Shown in pieces: positions 27,823 to 33,254 of a DNA stretch of 33,254 bases. The stretch lies in contig QHTD01000185.1 of NCBI GenBank assembly GCA_003220675.1, positions 1 to 33,254 on the forward strand, in the 5' to 3' direction. Position numbers and translations under genes: made by a program. The stretch comes from Candidatus Rokuibacteriota bacterium (GTDB lineage Bacteria; Methylomirabilota; Methylomirabilia; Rokubacteriales; CSP1-6). Positions within the stretch are counted from its first letter, which is position 1. The number at the start of each line of letters is the position of its first letter. The notes below the pieces were generated by a model that had not been told where the DNA came from, searched no databases, and was given only the letters and a program-made list of their open reading frames with translations.

Positions 27823-29124
27823 TCACGGGCACTGGGCGCCGCGGAAACCCTGGTCGATCCAGTCCAGGGTCTTCACCCCGTCGGGAGGGTTGACGCACTT
27901 GGCCGGGAACACCCGCACGCTCGAGAGCACGTTCTGATTCCGCTGCGGGTCAAGCTTCACAGTGCCGTAGAGCGAGTCCTCGATGGCCTGGTGGCCGCCG
28001 CCGACCCCCATCGCGATGCGCCCGCTCGGCGAGTCGAACTCGAGATACTCGAAGGCCTTCACCACGTCGTCCACGCTCGGCCAGCGGCCCGTCGCCTTGA
28101 TCGCCTTCTCGTAGGCGGTCTTCACCCCCTGGAGCGCCTGCACCATGTGGTAGCTCCCGTGGGGCGACCCGCACGGCTCACCGAACTTCTTCGTGCACCG
28201 CTCGATGAACTCCTTCTGGAGCGGATTCCGAGCCGGGTCGGGCACGTCGGGCCAGTGCGTGCCGCGAAACCCCACCACGAAGCCATCGGGCAGGTCACGA
28301 AACTCCTTGAAGAGGAAGGCGGAGTTGTTGTGGATGACGAGGCTCTGGCGAAAGAGCCCGCGGACCCGGCCCTGGCTGTTCACCGAGGCGAGGTCCGTCC
28401 CCCAGAGACTGTGGAAGATCACGTCTGGCTTGGCGGTGAGGAGCTTCGAGATCTCCGCCGACAGGTCGCCCTGGAAGAGCTTCGGCCACAGCGTCTCGAC
28501 CACCTGGACGTCGGGCTTCAGCTTGCGGAGGGCGCGGCTGAAGATCTCCCACGAGTCCCGCCCCCACGCGTAGTCCTGGTTGAGGCCTGCGATTGTCTTC
28601 ACGTCGGGCTTCGCGGCCAGGAGATAGCGGGCCGCGCCGATCCCGTCGATGCCCGTGTGGGCCGCGGTCCGGAAGACGTACTTGTACTTGGCCTCCTCGA
28701 AGACCCGCGTGGTCCCGCAGTCGAAGAGGACGGTGAGGACCCTCAGCTCTTCGGCGACCGCGGGCACCGCCACGCAGTTGGCGCTCGAGATGTAGCCGAT
28801 GACCAGGTCGACCTTCTCGTCCGCTGCGAGCCGGCGGAACTCGGCGACGACCTTGTCGCCGGGGCCCGCCTCGTCGGTGAGCACCGGCACGATCTTCACC
28901 CCGCCGATGCCGCCCTCGTCGTTGATCTTCTCCACCCAGGCGTCGGCGGCCTTCTTGGCGGGGATGCCGAAGGTGCTCGAAGCCGGCCCGGAGAGCAGCG
29001 TCACGATGCCGACCCGCAGCTCCTTGGGCGCGCCGGCGGCCCTGGGGGCGGGCGTCTGGGCGGCCGCGGGTGGCGACAGAACGGCGATCAGCGCGATCAC
29101 GCTCAGCAGAGGCGTCTTCATCAT
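27823..29124 (-). CDS. ABC transporter substrate-binding protein (LivK-like)
   Basis: Signal peptide MMKTPLLSVIALIAVLSPPAAAQ; ELRVGIVTLLSGPASSTFGIPAKKAADAWVEKINDEGGIGGVKIVPVLTDEAGPGDKVVAEFRRL. Confidence 0.92.
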   Translation of the reverse strand: MMKTPLLSVIALIAVLSPPAAAQTPAPRAAGAPKELRVGIVTLLSGPASSTFGIPAKKAADAWVEKINDEGGIGGVKIVPVLTDEAGPGDKVVAEFRRLAADEKVDLVIGYISSANCVAVPAVAEELRVLTVLFDCGTTRVFEEAKYKYVFRTAAHTGIDGIGAARYLLAAKPDVKTIAGLNQDYAWGRDSWEIFSRALRKLKPDVQVVETLWPKLFQGDLSAEISKLLTAKPDVIFHSLWGTDLASVNSQGRVRGLFRQSLVIHNNSAFLFKEFRDLPDGFVVGFRGTHWPDVPDPARNPLQKEFIERCTKKFGEPCGSPHGSYHMVQALQGVKTAYEKAIKATGRWPSVDDVVKAFEYLEFDSPSGRIAMGVGGGHQAIEDSLYGTVKLDPQRNQNVLSSVRVFPAKCVNPPDGVKTLDWIDQGFRGAQCP

Positions 29125-29216
29125 GCCCGCTCCCTTGGTGGTGGGTTGTCGGCCCGGAACGCGGGAAGGATAGCCGGGAGGGGAGTCTCCGTCAAACACG
29201 GGCCGCGCCGAGCGCG

Positions 29217-29525
29217 TCAGCGATCGAGCTCCTGCCAGTGCTCCTCTAGATGCCGCCGCGCTTTCTCCTCGTTGGCAGCGTCAAGCCACTTCACCTGACC
29301 CAGACGCGACCGCGCCGCCTTGAGATGCGCGAGATCCACGGCGCCCGTCCCGTCGTGGTGGGGGAGGTGGCGCACCTTCCGGCCGTCGGGCGCGGTCTCG
29401 ACGACCGCGAACGCGGAATCGGGCAGGCGGGAGATGTAGGTCCGCGACCACTCCTCCGCGGCGGCGGGGGCGCACCAGGTCAGCGCGAGCGCAGCGAGAG
29501 TAACGCACGCCATACGCGGCAGCAT
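29217..29525 (-). CDS. Small secreted hypothetical protein (DUF6582-like pattern)
   Basis: Signal peptide; SRLPDSAFAVVE...RHLPHHDGTGAVDLAHLKAARSRLGQV. Confidence 0.55.
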   Translation of the reverse strand: MLPRMACVTLAALALTWCAPAAAEEWSRTYISRLPDSAFAVVETAPDGRKVRHLPHHDGTGAVDLAHLKAARSRLGQVKWLDAANEEKARRHLEEHWQELDR

Positions 29526-29825
29526 TGGTCAGCGCCGTGAGCCTTCCTGCGCGAGTCTCCGTGAGCGAGTATGCTCGCGCTGCGGACGGTTGCAATGCCC
29601 AAAGCGCGATACGCTCGAGGAGAGCTTCGAGTGGCGGCGACAACTTATAGATACTCGTGGCGCGCCCTCGAGGCGCTCTGTACCTTCGCCAACGCGCAGC
29701 GTTTCCGGACGCTGCTCGCCGACCGTCGCCAGTCCATCGCGGGGGCTCCGACCCCGGCCGTGGTGACACTTCGGTCACCCGTTTCGGGCCGGGCTGTCAC
29801 TTTGCGGACCGGCCATCTGTGAGGA

Positions 29826-30167
29826 GTGACCGCTAAGTCCTCGACGCACCACCAGTTCGCGAGTCTGGCACCAGGTGTGCTTGCGAACGCAGGTATGGAA
29901 CTGGCGGATACACCCAATCTCGCCTCGTTCTACTGCCCGGGCTGCTCTCCAGGGCGCGACCCGCTCGAAGAGGTTTTGACCGTGCGCTGGTGCGACGCCC
30001 ATCAACCCATGTACGGAGGCTTTGACGACGAGAGGGCGACCGTCAGCAAGGACATTCTGACTTCAACGGGCGAGGCGGAAGGCGTGACGAATCGCGCGTG
30101 GTGTGAGTTCGTGCATCGCACCGCGAAACGGTCCAAAGTCGCCAAGCGATCCGAGGCGAGGTCATAG
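29826..30167 (+). CDS. Hypothetical protein with cysteine/histidine pairs
   Basis: 113 aa, GTG start; FYCPGCSPGRDP...VRWCDAHQPMYGG. No family recognised. Confidence 0.45.
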   Translation: MTAKSSTHHQFASLAPGVLANAGMELADTPNLASFYCPGCSPGRDPLEEVLTVRWCDAHQPMYGGFDDERATVSKDILTSTGEAEGVTNRAWCEFVHRTAKRSKVAKRSEARS

Positions 30168-30181
30168 GCAGGGGACGACTC

Positions 30182-30355
30182 ATGGGTTCAGGACTGAGAC
30201 GGATGATTGTCGCAGCCGGGCTCATCGCGTTCGTCGGTGCTCTCATGGGGTGCGCGGCGCGCCCTATGCCGGTGCCCTCGGCTTCGGCGCCGGCGCCGTC
30301 CCAGCCGGCATCAGCGACACCAGCTCAGGCGTCACCGACCACTCCGGCTCGATAG
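30182..30355 (+). CDS. Small lipoprotein (57 aa), not in the ORF track
   Basis: MGSGLRRMIVAAGLIAFVGALMGCAARPMPVPSASAPAPSQPASATPAQASPTTPAR*: N-terminal hydrophobic segment and lipobox-like LMGC followed by a Pro/Ala/Ser-rich tail. Confidence 0.6.
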   Translation: MGSGLRRMIVAAGLIAFVGALMGCAARPMPVPSASAPAPSQPASATPAQASPTTPAR

Positions 30356-30450
30356 CCCTCCCCGGCGCCCTCACCTTCCGCTTCGCCACCCCTCGCCCCT
30401 CGGGTCATCCAGATCAGGCCGTATCATTGTAGGATTCGCATCCAGGGGAG

Positions 30451-31299
30451 GTGAACCCCGTGGACCTGCGGCCCTCGCCGATCGCCGGTCAGTGGTACGC
30501 GGGCGACGCGCGGACGCTTGGCGCTGAGGTCGACAGCTACCTGGCTGCTGCCGGCGCCGTGAAAGCCGACGGCGACATCGTCGCGCTGATCGCGCCACAC
30601 GCCGGCTATCGCTACTCGGGCGCTGTGGCGGGCCACGCGTTCGCCGCCACGCGGGGGATTGCGCCGGAGGTCGTCGCCGTCGTCGGGCCCATGCACTATC
30701 CGCTGGAAGGCCCTGTGCTGATCTCGGGTCATGGTGCCTACCAGACGCCGCTCGGCCCGGTGATGATCGCGCGTGAGGCGTGCCGCGTCCTCGACGACGC
30801 CCTGCGCCAGGAGCTGGGCGCGGGACTCACGCCGGTGAAGGGCGACCCGGAGCACTCGATCGAGATCGAGCTGCCGTTCCTGCAGCGCGTGCTCCCAGGC
30901 GAGTGGCGGCTTTTGCCCGTGATGGTGCGCGACCAGCGTCGCGAAGTCGCGCGGGCGCTCGGGCTCGCGCTCGCCCGCGCGCTGCGTGGCCGCGCGGCGC
31001 TCCTCGTCGCGAGCACCGACCTCTCCCACTACCATCCTCAGGCGGTCGCGAACCGGCTCGACCGCGAGCTGCTCCGGCGCGTGGAGGCGTTCGACCTCGA
31101 CGCGCTGCTGCGCGCGGGTGACGAGGGCGCGGGCGAGGCGTGTGGGATCGGGGCGCTCGCGGCCGTGCTCTGGGCCGCGCGGGAGCTCGGCGCCGACCGC
31201 GTGCGCGTGCTCGACTACGCGACGTCGGGTGACGTCACCGGCGACATGGGCCGCGTCGTCGGCTACGCGGCGGGCGTGGTGACTGGAGCGGCGACGTGA
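30451..31299 (+). CDS. MEMO-family protein (AmmeMemoRadiSam system protein B)
   Basis: GTG start behind AGGGGAGG; RPSPIAGQWYAGDARTL...ALIAPHAGYRYSGAVAGHAFAAT...VVGPMHYPLEG...PEHSIEIELPFLQ...STDLSHYHP. Confidence 0.93.
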   Translation: MNPVDLRPSPIAGQWYAGDARTLGAEVDSYLAAAGAVKADGDIVALIAPHAGYRYSGAVAGHAFAATRGIAPEVVAVVGPMHYPLEGPVLISGHGAYQTPLGPVMIAREACRVLDDALRQELGAGLTPVKGDPEHSIEIELPFLQRVLPGEWRLLPVMVRDQRREVARALGLALARALRGRAALLVASTDLSHYHPQAVANRLDRELLRRVEAFDLDALLRAGDEGAGEACGIGALAAVLWAARELGADRVRVLDYATSGDVTGDMGRVVGYAAGVVTGAAT

Positions 31300-31333
31300 C
31301 GCGGTCCGCGAGCGCGGGTACGATACGGGCGCA

Positions 31334-33254
31334 GTGACGGCGCTGGCTGACGTACTCTCGCGACTGGCGCGCGAGGGAGAGCTGTACGAGCGGCTCCCCG
31401 AGAGCCGCGTGCGCTGCTACGCCTGCGGCCACCGCTGCCTGATCCCGCCCGGCCAGCGCGGTGTCTGCAAGGTGCGCTGGAACGACGACGGGCGGCTTAT
31501 GGTCCCGGCGGGCTACGTCGCCGGCGTCCAGCTCGACCCCGTGGAGAAGAAGCCGTTCTTCCACGCTTACCCGGGCGCGCGCGCCCTGTCCTTCGGGATG
31601 CTCGGATGCGATTATCACTGTGGGTACTGCTTTCAGGGTGACACGCCAGTGCTCACGCCCACCAGCGCCGTGCCCATCAGGGCGCTCTTCGAAGCCGCGT
31701 CGGACGTGAAACTGGCTCCAGGGGGAGAAGTCAGATTCCCACGCGACGTGCACGTCATCTCGGCGTCCGGTGAAATCAGGCAGGTCGTCAGGGCATTCAG
31801 GCATTCCTATCGCGGCGATCTGGTGGCCGTCCAGCCGATGTACCTGCCGACGGTCCGTTGCACCCCTGACCATCGCTGGTTTGCGACCACTGATCCGTCC
31901 CGGGAACGGGTCGAGGAGATTCCAGCGAAGGATCTGACGCCCCGTCACTTCCTGCTGTTGCCGAAGCCGGCATGGCCCGCGGCCCGGATCACATTGGATG
32001 TCGCAGAACTCTTGACGGATGTCACGGTCACCTTCGCGATCCCGCGCACGCTCTCCCCCACGGAGGTCATAGGAATCGTCGCCGCGTCGGACCGCGGCGA
32101 ATCATCTCGCTCCATAGGAGCCCGGCTGGGCAAGGACGCCTCGTACATCAGACACGTGAGAAGCAGAGTACGTCGAGGCCGCTGGGTTTACGAGAAAACG
32201 CAGGGGCTGATCGTCGAAGACGACGCGGTGCGCTTTCCTAACGAGCACCGTCCCGGCATTCCCCGCCATGTCCAGTTGGACAAGCCGTTAGCCCGCCTCC
32301 TCGGGTTCTATTGCGCGGAGGGCTCGGTGACGCGATCGAAGACGCGTCCCAACAGCCTCAGGTTGGTCTTCGCCTTCGCACACAGCGAACAGCGGGCCCG
32401 AGACGAAGTCAGGGAATCGCTGACGAAGGTGTTCGGCGTGGGCCCTCAGGAAGTCCGCCGGAGCACGACTACTGCGATCACGATCGGCAAGTCGTCGCTG
32501 GCGCTCTTGTTCCGGGCGCTGTGTGGCAAAGGAGCCGCCGGCAAACGTGTGCCGGCACAGATCTTCGCCGCCGATACATCGGTCCAGGAGGCGTTTCTGG
32601 AGGCGTATCTCGAAGGCGACGGCCATGAGTATCCCGGAGGGAAGTTCAGCGTGACGACCGTCTCGCGTGAGCTGGCCTATGGCGTTGCCCTGCTCCTGCT
32701 ATGTCTAGGGCGTCTGCCGTCGATCTACGTCGCCGCGGTAGGCGCCGAGGGGCGGATCCAGGGCCGACCCGTTCATCGACAGCCTGAACAGTTCACGGTG
32801 GTCTGGTATCGGGAGCGCGGCGCGGCCCAGAAGTGGCGCGACGTCGGGAAACACTTCCTGATCCCCGTAAAGTCAGTCGCGCTGCAGCCCTTCGACGGCT
32901 ACGTCTACAACCTCGAGGTCGAGGACGAGCACACCTACCTGGCAGGCTTCTTCGCAGTGAAGAATTGCCACAACGCCCTGACCTCGCAGGCGCTGCGCGA
33001 TCCGATGATGGGCGTGCCGCCGCAGGACGTAACGCCCGCGGAGATCGCGGACCTCGCCCAGCGCCATCGCGCGCGCATCCTCACGTCGACCTACAACGAG
33101 CCCCTGATCACGAGCGAGTGGGCCCGCGAGGTCTTCCGCGAAGGTAAGGCGCGCGGCCTCGTCTGCTCGTACGTCTCGAACGGCAACGCGACGCCCGAGG
33201 TGCTCGACTACCTGCGCCCGTGGGTCGACCTCTACAAGGTCGACCTCAAGGGCT
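31334..33254 (+). CDS. AmmeMemoRadiSam system radical SAM enzyme, intein-interrupted, 3' truncated by window edge
   Basis: Open frame from GTG 31334 to the window end, no stop (translated by hand). N-extein: ...RCYACGHRCLIPPGQRGVCKVRWNDDGRL...VDPVEKKPFFHAYPGARALSFGMLGCDYHCGY; C-extein: CHNALTSQALRDPMMG...ILTSTYNEPLITSEWAREVFREGKARGLVCSYVSNGNATPEVLDYLRPWVDLYKVDLKG. Confidence 0.93.
   Translation, partial: MTALADVLSRLAREGELYERLPESRVRCYACGHRCLIPPGQRGVCKVRWNDDGRLMVPAGYVAGVQLDPVEKKPFFHAYPGARALSFGMLGCDYHCGYCFQGDTPVLTPTSAVPIRALFEAASDVKLAPGGEVRFPRDVHVISASGEIRQVVRAFRHSYRGDLVAVQPMYLPTVRCTPDHRWFATTDPSRERVEEIPAKDLTPRHFLLLPKPAWPAARITLDVAELLTDVTVTFAIPRTLSPTEVIGIVAASDRGESSRSIGARLGKDASYIRHVRSRVRRGRWVYEKTQGLIVEDDAVRFPNEHRPGIPRHVQLDKPLARLLGFYCAEGSVTRSKTRPNSLRLVFAFAHSEQRARDEVRESLTKVFGVGPQEVRRSTTTAITIGKSSLALLFRALCGKGAAGKRVPAQIFAADTSVQEAFLEAYLEGDGHEYPGGKFSVTTVSRELAYGVALLLLCLGRLPSIYVAAVGAEGRIQGRPVHRQPEQFTVVWYRERGAAQKWRDVGKHFLIPVKSVALQPFDGYVYNLEVEDEHTYLAGFFAVKNCHNALTSQALRDPMMGVPPQDVTPAEIADLAQRHRARILTSTYNEPLITSEWAREVFREGKARGLVCSYVSNGNATPEVLDYLRPWVDLYKVDLKG
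31628..32965 (+). mobile_element. Intein with LAGLIDADG homing-endonuclease domain (446 aa), in the radical SAM enzyme
   Basis: Block A CFQGDTPVLT (31628), block B RCTPDHRW (~31856-31879), LAGLIDADG-like motifs LARLLGFYCAEGSV (32288-32329) and FLEAYLEGDG (32594-32623), blocks F/G VYNLEVEDEHTYLAGFFAVKN|C (32903-32968). Removing it restores GCDYHCGYCHNALTSQ. Confidence 0.93.

Noticed and set aside
29571-29822. 83-aa plus-strand ORF upstream of 29826
   Set aside because: No recognisable motif or clear ribosome-binding site; composition is compatible with a chance ORF in high-GC sequence.
32288-32626. 112-aa minus-strand and 105-aa plus-strand ORFs inside the radical SAM gene
   Set aside because: They overlap the intein LAGLIDADG region in other frames; the in-frame reading has conserved intein and endonuclease blocks.

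Overview
This is a high-GC bacterial window, and its large antisense 'shadow' ORFs are mostly coding-bias artefacts. It is dominated by uptake systems and small-molecule catabolism. From left to right it contains: the C-terminus of a DUF2652-like protein; a minus-strand amidase / AtzG-like small subunit / nitrilase operon, divergent from a Liv/Urt-type ABC transporter whose permease and ATPase are fused; an LLM-family oxidoreductase; a DUF2461 protein; an MBL-fold hydrolase with an apparent N-terminal frameshift; two consecutive TRAP (DctPQM) systems; a retropepsin-like aspartic protease; a YncE/beta-propeller-like gene with a junction defect; a cupin; an LVIVD-type secreted protein; a methyltransferase; a tandem duplication of a small secreted protein with a poly-Gly C-terminus; a gluzincin-type peptidase; a second, minus-strand Liv-type ABC transporter; and finally an AmmeMemoRadiSam locus (MEMO-like protein B plus a radical SAM enzyme). 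The most notable observation is not in the supplied ORF track, because the ORF has a GTG start and runs off the window end. The radical SAM gene (31334 to the window edge) is interrupted by a 446-aa in-frame intein with two LAGLIDADG-like motifs and a putative HTH segment. It is inserted exactly before the third cysteine of the CX3CX2C [4Fe-4S] motif, so that cysteine is also the C+1 splicing nucleophile.
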